From UBA4742 sp002403895 (GTDB taxonomy: Bacteria; Actinomycetota; Acidimicrobiia; Acidimicrobiales; Acidimicrobilacustridaceae), in NCBI GenBank assembly GCA_036823295.1, contig DAISGD010000055.1, positions 1-21,552 on the forward strand: a stretch of DNA of 21,552 nucleotides. Reading direction: 5' to 3'. The notes beneath the pieces are model-generated. The model was not told where the DNA came from. It did not search any database and saw only the letters and a program-made list of their open reading frames with translations. A program made the translations under genes and the position numbers. Position 1 is the first letter of the stretch. Every line of letters begins with the position of its first letter. Of the stretch, positions 9,304-17,406 are shown piece after piece.

Positions 9304-10052
9304 ACGGTGGTTCCTTCCTTTTCGGGGATGGCGTCATTGCCAGCCCGTGAGTCGACGGCACGGTCGTCGTTGTCGATGCTGCCCGTGCTGGTGTTCGTCT
9401 TGCGAACGAAGATCTGGCGGGCGACCCGCTCGCCCAGCGTGCGGTCGTGACCGTCGACCCGAAGGACGAGGGGGCCGTCGAACGGGTGCTTCTCCCGCAC
9501 CTCGACCAGCACGCCGGGGCGCACGCCCAGGCCGTCGAGGAAGGTGACGACCTCAGGGTCGGTCGAGCCCGGCACCGCGACCTCGGCCATATCGCCGGCC
9601 TCGAGGTCATACAGCGGCGGGAGGGCCGGAATCTCGTCCTGCTCGGGCTCGGGAATGGGGAACCCGTGGGGACAGGTGGTGGGCCGGTTCAGCGCCACGA
9701 AGAGGCGATCGAGGACCTCGTCGGGGAGGTCGTGTTCGAAGCTGGGGGCCAGACGATCGGCCTCGTTCCAGGCGTAGCCGAGCATGTCGGCCAGGAACCG
9801 CTCGACGATGCGATGACGGCGGATGGCCGACACGGCCAGGCGCCGCCCGACGGGGGTGAATTGCACCCCGTGGTACGGGCGATGGTCGACGAGGGCGCGG
9901 TCGGCCAGCCGCTTCACGGTGGCGGTGACGGTGCCCGGCGTCACACCGAGGGTCTCGGCCAGGTCGCCCGTGTGGGCTTCGGCCTGTTCCTTGGTGTGGC
10001 GATAGATCGCCTTGAGCGTCTCGCGCTCGGATTTGGAGAGATCGAGGTTCAT
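9300..10052 (-). CDS. DtxR/MntR-family metal-dependent transcriptional regulator with SH3 (FeoA-like) domain
   Basis: The protein has 250 residues in the usual order: winged helix (5-72, LAETLGVTPGTVTATVKRLA), dimerisation and metal domain (75-140, with RRHRIVERFLADMLGY, FEHDLPDEVLDRL and CPHGFPIP), then an SH3/FeoA-like domain (150-217) and a disordered tail. By-eye alignment to DtxR/IdeR keeps His79/Glu83 (here His80/Glu84) and Glu105/His106 (here 106/107). DtxR Met10 is replaced by Glu11 and Cys102 by Pro103. A Glu in the Met10 position is closer to MntR, which has Asp there. ATG 10052 is the first codon after the promoter and operator; the frame extends upstream to 10148 but that would include the promoter. 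First gene of the operon with hppA. Confidence 0.9.
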
Positions 10053-10054
10053 AA

Positions 10055-10080
10055 GATTTTGGTGTCCCCAAACCTGAATC
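10055..10080. promoter_or_regulatory. Palindromic candidate operator before the DtxR-family gene
   Basis: A 26-bp imperfect inverted repeat lies 2 nt upstream of the regulator's ATG. Its half-sites are GATTnnGGTnT and AnACCnnAATC separated by 4 nt, with 8 of 13 positions symmetric in each half. It lies between the predicted transcription start (about 10086) and the start codon, a good place for repression. DtxR-family proteins bind palindromes of this size, so autoregulation of the whole operon is likely, but the motif is not a textbook DtxR, IdeR or MntR box. Confidence 0.5.
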
Positions 10081-10092
10081 GGGGCGGCTGAG

Positions 10093-10121
10093 ATTCCAGT
10101 CGATTCCGAGAGATGTGTCAA
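10093..10121 (-). promoter_or_regulatory. Promoter of the DtxR-hppA-PRC/MgtE-N-Nramp operon
   Basis: On the minus strand a consensus -35 box TTGACA (10121-10116) is followed by a 17-nt spacer and a -10 box TGGAAT (10098-10093). The predicted start is near 10086. This is the best housekeeping-sigma promoter seen in the window. Confidence 0.6.
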
Positions 10122-10153
10122 GAAGGACGTCGGGGTGTGCCGATACACGCCGG

Positions 10154-12217
10154 TCAGTCAGAAGGAGTGCTGGCGCAGGGCGCCCCGTCGCAAACGTCGA
10201 TGAGTTCCCCCTGGCGGAGGAACGTGTCGACCATGTGCAGGACCGCCGGATCGTCACGACCCATGCCGTGGGGGTCCTTGCCGGCCCGGTTGGGGGTGTT
10301 GGCCAAGGGTGGCGCCGGCGTAGCGAAGTCCCACATGACGTAGGCCGAGCCGTCGAACGGTAGGGGGTCAGTGGCGTCGATGCCCCAGAACGGAGTGACA
10401 TCGGTCGACCGACCGTCGGCCAGCGCGGGCTGGCGGATCTTGGCGCCGATGGTCCTGGCTAAGACGTCGGTGGTGACGTTGGCCACCTGGTGGTCGCCGA
10501 AGGCGGCGAACAGCAGGACCTGCTTGGTTGGCGTGTCGGGGAGGGGGTCCGTGGTGAGGTGATTGGCGTAGCCGTCGTTTTCTCCCCGGTCCCACAGCAT
10601 CTGCATGAGGCCGAGGTTCAGCTGGTTGACCAGCTTGTCGGGATAGGGCCCGGTGAAGATCGGGTCGAACTCGTCGAAATCGACGCTGCGGTTGAGCAAG
10701 GTGGCGTAGCTCATGCCCGGGACCCCGAGGAACGAGCGGGTCCAGTCCTGGGCCACGGCGCTGAGCGAGCCGCCGAAGATACCCCCCTGGCTGTTGCCCA
10801 CGTAGGCCAGCTCGTCGTTCATCGCGGGGGTGAGCTGTCCGGTGGCATCTGAGGTCTGGAACGCGAGATTGCTGGCGAAGCCGTCGGGTGACTTCGCGGC
10901 CCGCCCGAGGAACAGGAAGTTGATGAACGACTGTTGGAGCCGGTCGGGGATGACCCGGAAGCCGCTCAGATCCTTGAGCATGGTGACGATCGGACCGGTG
11001 TCGCTACCGGCCATGCCGATCCAGTCGACGGCACACACGTTGACCTTCAGCTGGTCGCCGACCTCCTTGCCGACGCCCTCGCCCTCCTCCTGGCTGCCCA
11101 GCAGGCCGTGACCGTAGAGAACGGTGGGCTCGGCCCCCGCGGTGGCGCTGCGGGGGATCACGCAGGTGAACGGCACGGCCATGGTGCCGTTGCGGGTGGG
11201 GATGCCGTTGGGGTCGGCGCCGTTGTTCAGGACCGTGCCGGGCTCGCCCGTGCCCGTCAGGTAGCTGGGCACGTCGAGCGTCCCCTTGACCACCCGACGC
11301 CATCCGGAGGCCGAACGGTCGGGGTTGTCCTCGCTCGAGGTAATGGTGAAGGTGGGCGCCTTGGCGTTGAGCGAGGCGAAGGCGTCATCGCGCATGGCGA
11401 GCACCCGGGCGGTGAGGTTGGCGGTGCTGGCCACGGTGAAGTCCCAGGCCACGTAGAGGTCGCCGCGGTCGACGCCGGCGGCCTGCAGCGTGGCGAAGAT
11501 CGATTCCATGGCGCGGCGGCGGGCTTCGACGGCGGGCACGTCGGTCTGTAGGCGATCCCGGTAGGCATGGAAGGCGGGCGAGGGTCCATCGATGGCCGAC
11601 CCGTCCGCTCGCTTGAGGTTGCGCAGGGCCACCACATAGCGGTGCCCGTCGGTCAGGTTCACTGCGGGGTGGATGAGCAGGGCCTGCTGGGGGCTATCGG
11701 CGGCGGCGTGGCCGTCGAGCTCAGCGAAGAACGGCCGCCGCTCACCGGTGTCGGCGTCGATCACGACGATGGGGGAGTCAGCATCGAGGGAGCGGGCGAT
11801 GTCGGTGATGGGTGGGGCGTTGGTGGCGGCCAGATCGAGGCCGGTGACCTGGGCGATGATCGGACCGCCGGGGCTGAAGCCGTCGTTGCGATTCCACTCG
11901 GTGGGATCGATGCGGACGCCGTCGACGTTGACCGGCATGGCGTCGCGGGTGAACGCGACCCGCAGGCCGGTGCCGGTGGACGGGTCCTCACGGGTGAAGT
12001 GGTTGGAGGGGAACGGGAACAGGCAGTTGCCCTGGCTGAAGAACTCGCAGTCGGTCCCGCCGAGGGTGACGTCGGAGAGCGAGCCCTGGAGGGGCGGGAG
12101 TGTGGTGTCGGGCGCGGCAGACGGACTCGAACTCGAACAGGCGCCGGCGATGAGCGCCACGGCGAGCAGCGCGACGACCAGCGGGCTCATCGACCGGGCG
12201 GAAGCGGGCGCCGGCAC
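10154..12217 (-). CDS. Secreted lipoprotein with alpha/beta-hydrolase (lipase/esterase-like) domain
   Basis: The protein has 687 residues. The N-terminus has an arginine, a hydrophobic run and a lipobox LIAGAC (Cys27), so it is a membrane-anchored exported lipoprotein. Residues 40-330 form an N-terminal region with LFPFPSNHF and a cadherin/Ig-like strand pattern, similar in style to the lead domain of VolA-type surface lipases. The hydrolase part starts near 350: YGHGLLGS (369-376) for the oxyanion hole and GNSQGG (475-480) with Ser477 as nucleophile. The acid and histidine are not certain (FGDHQ at 574-578 is one candidate). The substrate is unknown. GTG 12217 lies 2 nt after the prfC stop and gives a better signal peptide than ATG 12190. 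It ends before the DtxR promoter region. Confidence 0.85.
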   Translation of the reverse strand: MPAPASARSMSPLVVALLAVALIAGACSSSSPSAAPDTTLPPLQGSLSDVTLGGTDCEFFSQGNCLFPFPSNHFTREDPSTGTGLRVAFTRDAMPVNVDGVRIDPTEWNRNDGFSPGGPIIAQVTGLDLAATNAPPITDIARSLDADSPIVVIDADTGERRPFFAELDGHAAADSPQQALLIHPAVNLTDGHRYVVALRNLKRADGSAIDGPSPAFHAYRDRLQTDVPAVEARRRAMESIFATLQAAGVDRGDLYVAWDFTVASTANLTARVLAMRDDAFASLNAKAPTFTITSSEDNPDRSASGWRRVVKGTLDVPSYLTGTGEPGTVLNNGADPNGIPTRNGTMAVPFTCVIPRSATAGAEPTVLYGHGLLGSQEEGEGVGKEVGDQLKVNVCAVDWIGMAGSDTGPIVTMLKDLSGFRVIPDRLQQSFINFLFLGRAAKSPDGFASNLAFQTSDATGQLTPAMNDELAYVGNSQGGIFGGSLSAVAQDWTRSFLGVPGMSYATLLNRSVDFDEFDPIFTGPYPDKLVNQLNLGLMQMLWDRGENDGYANHLTTDPLPDTPTKQVLLFAAFGDHQVANVTTDVLARTIGAKIRQPALADGRSTDVTPFWGIDATDPLPFDGSAYVMWDFATPAPPLANTPNRAGKDPHGMGRDDPAVLHMVDTFLRQGELIDVCDGAPCASTPSD

Positions 12218-12219
12218 GG

Positions 12220-13806
12220 CTAGCCCACGCTGCCTTCGGCCACCAGCCGCTCGAGCAGCAGGTCCGGCTGTTCCTGCTCGAGCCGCTCCACCCAGTACTG
12301 ACTCTCGAACAGCGCCAACGTGGTGCCGTCAGCCCGGTGCACCACCCGCACCCCCCGCATGCCCTTGAGCGCCTCGGCCCCGGCATCGTCGGTACGCCGG
12401 GCCAAGCGGTACGACGTCGGGCTCAGCTCCACCGGCGCCCCGAACTCGTTTTCCAGCCGGTGGACGGCCACCTCGAACTGCATAGGGCCCACCGCGGCCA
12501 GGATCGGTGCCTGGTCCCCCACGTCGGCATCGCGCAGGACCTGGACCACGCCTTCCTCGTCGAGCTGGGCGATCCCCCGCCGGAACTGCTTGAACCGACT
12601 GGTATCCCGCACGCGGATCACACTGAAGTGCTCCGGAGCGAAGCTGGGGATGGCCGGGAACCGCACCGCCTCGTCCACGTAGAGGGTGTCGCCCACCTTC
12701 ACGTCGGTGGCGTTGACGAGGCCGATCACGTCCCCGGGGTACGCCTCCTCGATGGTCTCGCGCTCCTGGCCGAACACCTGATGGGCGTACTTGGTGGCAA
12801 ACGGTTTTCCCGTGGTCTCGTGGGTCACCACCATGCCCCGCTCGAATCGGCCCGAGCACACCCGAAGGAAGGCGATGCGATCGCGGTGCGACGGGTCCAT
12901 ATTGGCCTGGACCTTGAACACGAACCCCGAGAACGGTGCATCGAGTGGTCGGGGTACCCCGTCGACGTCCTCACGTGGCGACGGTGGCGGAACCAGTGCG
13001 ATCACCGCGTCCAGCAGTTTTCGCACGCCGAAGTTGGTCAACGCCGAGCCGAAGAACACGGGGGTGGCCTCGCCGGCCAGGAAGGCCTTGGGATCGAGAT
13101 CCGCGACGGTGCCGTCGAGCAGCTCGAGGTCGGCGGCCGCCGCCGTCCACGCCGGGCCCTCCTCGACCTCGGCTCGCTCTGGTCCCACTAGCTCCTCGGG
13201 AGCCTCGGTGGCGCCACGGGCCACCCGGGTGAAGCGGGTGAACTCGCCGCTCCGACGGTCGATCACGCCGCGGAAGTCGCCGGCGATACCCACCGGCCAG
13301 GTGACCGGCGTCGGTGTGAGCCCGATCTGCTTCTCGATCTCGTCGAGCAGATCCAGGGCCTCATGGCCCGGGCGGTCCCACTTGTTGATGAAGCTGAGCA
13401 AGGGCAGGCCCCGCTGGCGGCAGACGTCGAACAGCTTCAGGGTCTGAGGCTCGATGCCCTTGGCCGCGTCGAGCACCATCACGGCCGCATCGGCCGCGGC
13501 CAGAACCCGGTAGGTGTCCTCGGAGAAGTCACGGTGACCGGGGGTGTCGAGCAGGTTCACCACATGGTCGTGGTACGGAAACTGTAGGACGGTGGACGTG
13601 ATGGATATGCCCCGCTGCTGTTCGAGCGCCATCCAGTCCGACGTGGCCGACCGCCGACCGCTGCGGGCCTTGACCGAGCCCGCCTCGCTGGTGAGCGCCC
13701 CGCCGTAGAGCAGGAACTTTTCGGTCAGCGTGGTCTTGCCGGCGTCGGGATGGGAAATGATGGCGAAGGTGCGCCGGCGGGCGGCCTCAGCCACGAGATC
13801 GTTCAC
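12220..13806 (-). CDS. prfC: Peptide chain release factor 3 (RF3)
   Basis: The protein has 528 residues, the usual RF3 length. RF3 is a translational GTPase that recycles RF1 and RF2 from the ribosome after termination. GTPase motifs are complete: G1 HPDAGKTT (19-26), G2 around QQRGISIT (63-70), G3 DTPGH (87-91), G4 NKWD (141-144). SATSDWMALEQQRG and the C-terminal GPMQFEVAVHRLENEFG are characteristic of RF3 rather than EF-G or TypA. The GTG start is preceded by TAGCCT and 6 nt, so the mRNA is probably leaderless. The lipoprotein gene follows after 2 nt. Confidence 0.96.
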   Translation of the reverse strand: MNDLVAEAARRRTFAIISHPDAGKTTLTEKFLLYGGALTSEAGSVKARSGRRSATSDWMALEQQRGISITSTVLQFPYHDHVVNLLDTPGHRDFSEDTYRVLAAADAAVMVLDAAKGIEPQTLKLFDVCRQRGLPLLSFINKWDRPGHEALDLLDEIEKQIGLTPTPVTWPVGIAGDFRGVIDRRSGEFTRFTRVARGATEAPEELVGPERAEVEEGPAWTAAAADLELLDGTVADLDPKAFLAGEATPVFFGSALTNFGVRKLLDAVIALVPPPSPREDVDGVPRPLDAPFSGFVFKVQANMDPSHRDRIAFLRVCSGRFERGMVVTHETTGKPFATKYAHQVFGQERETIEEAYPGDVIGLVNATDVKVGDTLYVDEAVRFPAIPSFAPEHFSVIRVRDTSRFKQFRRGIAQLDEEGVVQVLRDADVGDQAPILAAVGPMQFEVAVHRLENEFGAPVELSPTSYRLARRTDDAGAEALKGMRGVRVVHRADGTTLALFESQYWVERLEQEQPDLLLERLVAEGSVG

Positions 13807-13818
13807 CGCACGAGGCTA
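13807..13818 (-). promoter_or_regulatory. Leaderless-type -10 box of prfC
   Basis: On the minus strand TAGCCT (13818-13813) is followed by 6 nt and the GTG initiator of prfC. No Shine-Dalgarno sequence is visible between them. The 64-bp gap between this gene and the downstream-lying serine hydrolase holds nothing else recognisable. Confidence 0.5.
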
Positions 13819-13870
13819 CTGGCGACGGGTCCCGTCTCCGGGGCAGGGTCCTGTGCTCGTTCCGGACGGT

Positions 13871-15043
13871 TCAGAGGGCGTCGTACACGGCGTTCATCAG
13901 GTTGGCGCTGCGCATGTCGCCGGCGATGCCGATGTCCATGCGGTTCATGACGTAGCCGAAGCCCAGCTCGGCCTCGGGGTCGCCCCAGCCGACCGACCCG
14001 CCCATGCCGTAGTGGCCGAAACTCTCTGCACCCCGCTGGACCAACAGCGTCGAGGGGAGCATGAACCCGAGCCCGAACTGGATGTCGAGCCCCATGAGGA
14101 TCGTGTTGGGACCGGAGGTCAGCTGGGTGGTGGCCGCCTTGAGCTGGGCGGGGCCGAGAACGCGGACGCCTTCTACCTCACTGACCATGCCGGCGTACAT
14201 CCGGGCCAGCGAGCGGGCGTCGGTGACCCCGTTGGCCGCGGGGATCTCGGCCGCCCGCACGGCACGGGTGTTGAACACGTCCAGTCCGTCGAGGTCTTGG
14301 CTCGGAGAGAAGGCGCCACCGGGGGCGTTCAGGGCGCGGCCGAGGTCGGTCTCGGGGCCCATGATCATGTCCATCATGTCCTTCATGGGGCCCGGCGGCG
14401 GCGTGGGGATGGTGATGAGGGGGACCACGCGGGTCTCCTGCTCCTCGGGCAGCCCGATCCAGAAGTCGAGGCCTAGCGGCTCGGCCACCTCGTCCCGGAA
14501 GAAGGTCCCCAGACTCTTCCCGCTGATGCGGCGAACCACCTCACCCACCAACCAGCCGTAGGTGGTGGCGTGGTAGCCGTGCTGGGTGCCGGGTTCCCAG
14601 GAGGGGGCCTGGCGTTCGAGGGCGGCGATGACGGGTTCCCATCCGAGGGCCTCCTCCAAGGTCATGACGTCATCGACCCAGGCCAGGCCGCTCTGGTGCG
14701 AGAGCAGGTAGCGCACGGGGAGGTCAGCCTTGCCCGCCTCGGCGAACTCGGGCCAGTAGGTGGCCACCGGCGCGTCGACGTCGAGCAGGCCCTGCTCGAC
14801 CAGTCGGTTGGCGCACAGCGCTGTCGCGCCCTTGGTGGTTGAGAAGACCAGAATGATCGAGTCTTCGTTCCACGATGCGCCGGTGGCGGGGTCGGCCACA
14901 CCACCCCACAGGTCTACGACCTTCTCGCCCCGATGATAGGCGGAGAAGGCGGCGCCTACCTCGGCCTGGTTGGCAAAGTTGTCGGCGAAGACGTCGCGGA
15001 CGCGTTCGAAGCCGGGAGCGGTCGAGCCATGGATCTCAGTCAT
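13871..15043 (-). CDS. Beta-lactamase-fold serine hydrolase (esterase/EstB-like)
   Basis: The protein has 390 residues and belongs to the class C beta-lactamase/penicillin-binding-protein superfamily, probably an esterase rather than a true beta-lactamase. The SxxK nucleophile motif is STTK (68-71) in LVFSTTKGA. The Tyr motif is within HGYHATTYGW (155-164, Tyr157). The third motif, KTG in lactamases, is GHYGMGGS (343-350) here, as in many esterase-like members. The sequence YLLSHQSGL is also diagnostic of the family. There is no signal peptide, so it should be cytosolic. The unusual PPPGPMKDMMDMIMG stretch (216-230) is Met/Pro-rich. ATG 15043 has a TACGGT box 6 nt upstream. It appears to be a single-gene transcript. 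Confidence 0.93.
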   Translation of the reverse strand: MTEIHGSTAPGFERVRDVFADNFANQAEVGAAFSAYHRGEKVVDLWGGVADPATGASWNEDSIILVFSTTKGATALCANRLVEQGLLDVDAPVATYWPEFAEAGKADLPVRYLLSHQSGLAWVDDVMTLEEALGWEPVIAALERQAPSWEPGTQHGYHATTYGWLVGEVVRRISGKSLGTFFRDEVAEPLGLDFWIGLPEEQETRVVPLITIPTPPPGPMKDMMDMIMGPETDLGRALNAPGGAFSPSQDLDGLDVFNTRAVRAAEIPAANGVTDARSLARMYAGMVSEVEGVRVLGPAQLKAATTQLTSGPNTILMGLDIQFGLGFMLPSTLLVQRGAESFGHYGMGGSVGWGDPEAELGFGYVMNRMDIGIAGDMRSANLMNAVYDAL

Positions 15044-15055
15044 TGCCCAACCGTA
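15044..15055 (-). promoter_or_regulatory. Leaderless-type -10 box of the serine hydrolase gene
   Basis: On the minus strand TACGGT (15055-15050) is followed by 6 nt and ATG 15043. It lies in the 53-bp gap after the Fur-family gene, showing that the hydrolase has its own promoter and need not be read from the Fur transcript. Confidence 0.5.
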
Positions 15056-15096
15056 TCTGACGGCCGTCGCCTCGACGGCGGGGCTCCGTCATGAGT

Positions 15097-15549
15097 TCAG
15101 GAGCAGTCGGAGCAGCGTCCCACGAGGTCGAGTCGATGGAGATCGGCCTCGAACCCGGTCTCTCGCCCGACGGCGGCGAATGCCTCGGCCATCGAGGCTT
15201 CGAGGACGGGGCCGATGGTGAAGTCGGCCACCGCCCCACACGAGGAGCAGATGAGGTGGTGGTGATGCTCGGTGAGATCCTCGGCCAGTTCGTAGCGGGT
15301 GAACTCGTCGGTGGCCACCACCCGATGGACGACACCGGCCTGCTCGAGTACGGCCAGATTGCGGTAGACGGAGCTCTGGGCCAGATCGGTCCGCAGGGCC
15401 AGCACCTCGGTGATTGTCACTGGGTGACCGGTCGCCTCGAGCAGCGATACCAGCACCCGCCGGTTGGTGGTGTAGCGCTGGCTGTCCCCCCGGAGCCGTT
15501 GGGCGGCGGTGGAGTGGAGGTCGGCGGACGGGAGGTGGTCCTCGGGCAT
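15097..15549 (-). CDS. Fur-family metal-responsive transcriptional regulator
   Basis: The protein has 150 residues. Fur-family proteins repress metal-uptake or stress genes when loaded with Fe, Zn or Mn. The winged helix spans 15-85 (YTTNRRVLVSLLEATGHPVT, then QSSVYRNLAVLEQAGVV). HHHHLICSSCG (95-105) and CSDC (146-149) supply the metal-binding His cluster and the two Cys pairs of the structural zinc site. The metal sensed (Fe or Zn) cannot be decided. ATG 15549 is chosen over GTG 15558 because TAGGGT lies 7 nt before the ATG, whereas the GTG would overlap that box. It is divergent from a membrane protein gene across a Fur-box-like element. Confidence 0.93.
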   Translation of the reverse strand: MPEDHLPSADLHSTAAQRLRGDSQRYTTNRRVLVSLLEATGHPVTITEVLALRTDLAQSSVYRNLAVLEQAGVVHRVVATDEFTRYELAEDLTEHHHHLICSSCGAVADFTIGPVLEASMAEAFAAVGRETGFEADLHRLDLVGRCSDCS

Positions 15550-15562
15550 GGGCCCCACCCTA
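15550..15562 (-). promoter_or_regulatory. Leaderless-type -10 box of the Fur-family gene
   Basis: On the minus strand TAGGGT (15562-15557) is followed by GGGGCCC and ATG 15549. The Fur-box-like element starts 4 bp further upstream, where it could block polymerase binding. Confidence 0.5.
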
Positions 15563-15565
15563 TCG

Positions 15566-15587
15566 GAGAATGAGAATCAGTGAGAAC
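15566..15587. promoter_or_regulatory. Fur/Zur-box-like element between divergent genes
   Basis: Plus strand: two tandem GAGAAT hexamers (15566-15571, 15572-15577), then C and AGTGAGAAC. The first two hexamers resemble the repeated GATAAT unit of the classical Fur box. TGAGAAT (15571-15577) matches the left half TGAnAAT of the 7-1-7 Fur/Zur site; the right half is poor. Its position just upstream of both divergent starts fits autoregulation. Confidence 0.4.
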
Positions 15588-15599
15588 GTGGAGGCCTGG

Positions 15600-15611
15600 C
15601 ATGCTGGTCCG
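15600..15611 (+). promoter_or_regulatory. Possible leaderless-type -10 box of the membrane protein gene
   Basis: CATGCT (15600-15605) is followed by 6 nt and GTG 15612. It departs from TAnnnT at the first base, so it is weaker than the others, but the spacing is the same. Confidence 0.3.
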
Positions 15612-16448
15612 GTGACCAACTCCGTCCCTCTGCCTCCCGTGGGTGAGGTCGAGCTGCCGGGGACGTTGCCATCAGCGGTGCGAGCCGAGTTCCGCCGCGC
15701 TTTTCACTCGCCGTACGAAACGCCCATCGTGGTGGTCGTCAATGGGCTGCTCATGACCGTCCTCTGGTTCGGCCTACCGGTCGGGCTCCAGGACGCCCTG
15801 TTCACGCTGCACGGGGAGCTGGCCTTCCCCATGGTGCTGGCCAGCTGGATGATCTCCGACGTGCCCGCCACCAATGTCGTGGGACCAGACCGGTTCCGCG
15901 TGGCGTCGGTGCTCGACGATCCCCAGCACCTGCGCCGGTTGCTCTACGCCAAGAACCTGGTGTTGTGGGCGTTGGTGGCGCCGTTCTGTGCCGCGGTGGC
16001 CATCGGCATCGGCGCCAGTTCTCACCGCCTGTCCACCTGTTTGCTCACCGCGCTGTGGATCGTGATCGCTCCCATGGGCGCGTTGGGGGTTTCGGCTTGG
16101 GTGGGCATCCGCTTCCCCTACCACCCCCGACCGCTGCGCTGGCGATGGGAGAACCGCCATCGGTGGCGCACCGTCATCGTACGCTGGCTGACCCTCGCCC
16201 TGGTTCCCTACGCCCTGGTGCCCGCACTGACCGTCGTCATCCTTTCCCCGTCGCTGTTGGTGTGGAACCTCGGCAACGACCACGGACTCAACGGTCGGCT
16301 CGCGGACGGCGAATTCGCGGCCGGTTTGGTCGTGTCGGCCGCCCTGTCTGCCGCCATGTTCTTCGGGGGTCACCGCGTCGGGCTGGCCATGGCTCGACGC
16401 CGGGCCGAATCGCTGCGGGCCTACCTGGCTGACCCCGAACGGGGCTGA
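15612..16448 (+). CDS. Six-helix integral membrane protein, ABC-2-permease-like
   Basis: The protein has 278 residues. Six hydrophobic segments are visible, starting near VVVVNGLLMTVLWFGLPVG, ELAFPMVLASWMISDVPATN, NLVLWALVAPFCAAVAIGIG, LLTALWIVIAPMGALGVSAW, LALVPYALVPALTVVILSPS and LVVSAALSAAMFFGGHRVG. The middle part (ATNVVGPDRFR, then DDPQHLRRLLYAKNL) resembles cytoplasmic loops of ABC-2-type permeases, where subunits sit beside an ATPase, but no ATPase gene is near. GTG 15612 is chosen for the -10 spacing; ATG 15570 is an alternative that would put the Fur-box-like element inside the coding region. Divergence from the Fur-family gene suggests metal-dependent expression. Function unknown. 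Confidence 0.7.
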   Translation: MTNSVPLPPVGEVELPGTLPSAVRAEFRRAFHSPYETPIVVVVNGLLMTVLWFGLPVGLQDALFTLHGELAFPMVLASWMISDVPATNVVGPDRFRVASVLDDPQHLRRLLYAKNLVLWALVAPFCAAVAIGIGASSHRLSTCLLTALWIVIAPMGALGVSAWVGIRFPYHPRPLRWRWENRHRWRTVIVRWLTLALVPYALVPALTVVILSPSLLVWNLGNDHGLNGRLADGEFAAGLVVSAALSAAMFFGGHRVGLAMARRRAESLRAYLADPERG

Positions 16449-16476
16449 TCCGGCTGGGTCAGGCTTGGCGATCCCG

Positions 16477-16488
16477 TAGGCTCCCGGC
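16477..16488 (+). promoter_or_regulatory. Leaderless-type -10 box of the alpha/beta-hydrolase pair
   Basis: TAGGCT (16477-16482) is followed by 6 nt and GTG 16489. There is no Shine-Dalgarno sequence. It lies in the 40-bp gap after the membrane protein gene. Confidence 0.5.
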
Positions 16489-17406
16489 GTGACCGACCAG
16501 GCTGAGGAGATCGTGAGCTACCCCGGGGCGAAGCGACCGGATCGCACCCGATGGGTGTCGGCCAATGGCTTGCGCATCGCCGTCTACGAGTGGGGCCCGG
16601 CCGACGCCCCGCCCATCGCGATGGCCCACGGGGGATTCGACTTCGCCGGCACGTTCGATGTGTTCGCCCCGCTCCTGGTGCAAGGGGGCTACCGCTGCGT
16701 GTCGTGGGACGCCCGGGGCCACGGCGACTCGAACTGGAGCGTGCTCTACAGCTGGGGCGGCGACCTGCGTGACGCGCTGGCTGTCCTCGACTCCGTGAGC
16801 CCCGATCCGGTCCCCTTCCTGGGGCATTCAAAAGGGGGAGGGGTCATGTTGGAGTTGGCCGACGCCTGCCCCCATCGCGTCTCCCACGTCATCAATCTCG
16901 ATGGGTTGCCCTCCAAAAACAATTGGCCCGACGTGTCCGATCGGGAACGCACCCGCATGGTGCACACCGAGATCACCGGGTGGCTCGACCATCGGCGATC
17001 GGCGGTGGACAAGCAACGACGGCCCGACACTCTCGACGGTCTGGCCCAACGGCGCGCCCGCATGAACCCCAGGCTCGACCCCGAGTGGTTGCGCTATCTC
17101 GTGACGGTCGGCGCTCGTCATGACGCGGACGGATGGCGGTGGAAGCTCGACCCGACGTTGCGCATGGGCGGCTTCGGCCCCTGGCGGCCCGAATGGTCCA
17201 TGCAGCGGGTCCCCGGCATCGGGGCTCCGTTCCTCGGTGTCTTGGGTCTCGAGGTCGAAGCGATGGGCTGGGGCACGACCACCGACGACGTCCTGCCCTA
17301 CCTGCCGCCCGGGGCCGAGTTCGTTCCCCTCGAAGGGGTGGGTCACTTCGTCCACATCGAACAACCACGCGTGGTGGCCGACCTCGTCCTGGACTTCCTG
17401 GCATGA
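16489..17406 (+). CDS. Alpha/beta hydrolase with intact catalytic elements
   Basis: The protein has 305 residues and a single alpha/beta-hydrolase domain, cytosolic. AHGGFDF (46-52) forms the oxyanion region and WDARGHGDS (73-81) the usual loop. GHSKGG (112-117) is the nucleophile elbow with Ser114, and GVGHFVHIEQP (283-293) supplies His286. The family covers esterases, epoxide hydrolases, dehalogenases and lyases, so the substrate is not assigned. The GTG start fits the -10 box 6 nt upstream. The stop overlaps the next gene in ATGA; that partner is a second alpha/beta-hydrolase without the nucleophile. Confidence 0.92.
   Translation: MTDQAEEIVSYPGAKRPDRTRWVSANGLRIAVYEWGPADAPPIAMAHGGFDFAGTFDVFAPLLVQGGYRCVSWDARGHGDSNWSVLYSWGGDLRDALAVLDSVSPDPVPFLGHSKGGGVMLELADACPHRVSHVINLDGLPSKNNWPDVSDRERTRMVHTEITGWLDHRRSAVDKQRRPDTLDGLAQRRARMNPRLDPEWLRYLVTVGARHDADGWRWKLDPTLRMGGFGPWRPEWSMQRVPGIGAPFLGVLGLEVEAMGWGTTTDDVLPYLPPGAEFVPLEGVGHFVHIEQPRVVADLVLDFLA

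Noticed and set aside
10053..10148. Longer start for the DtxR-family gene at 10148
   Set aside because: It would put the promoter and operator inside the coding region. DtxR proteins begin at the winged helix, which matches ATG 10052.
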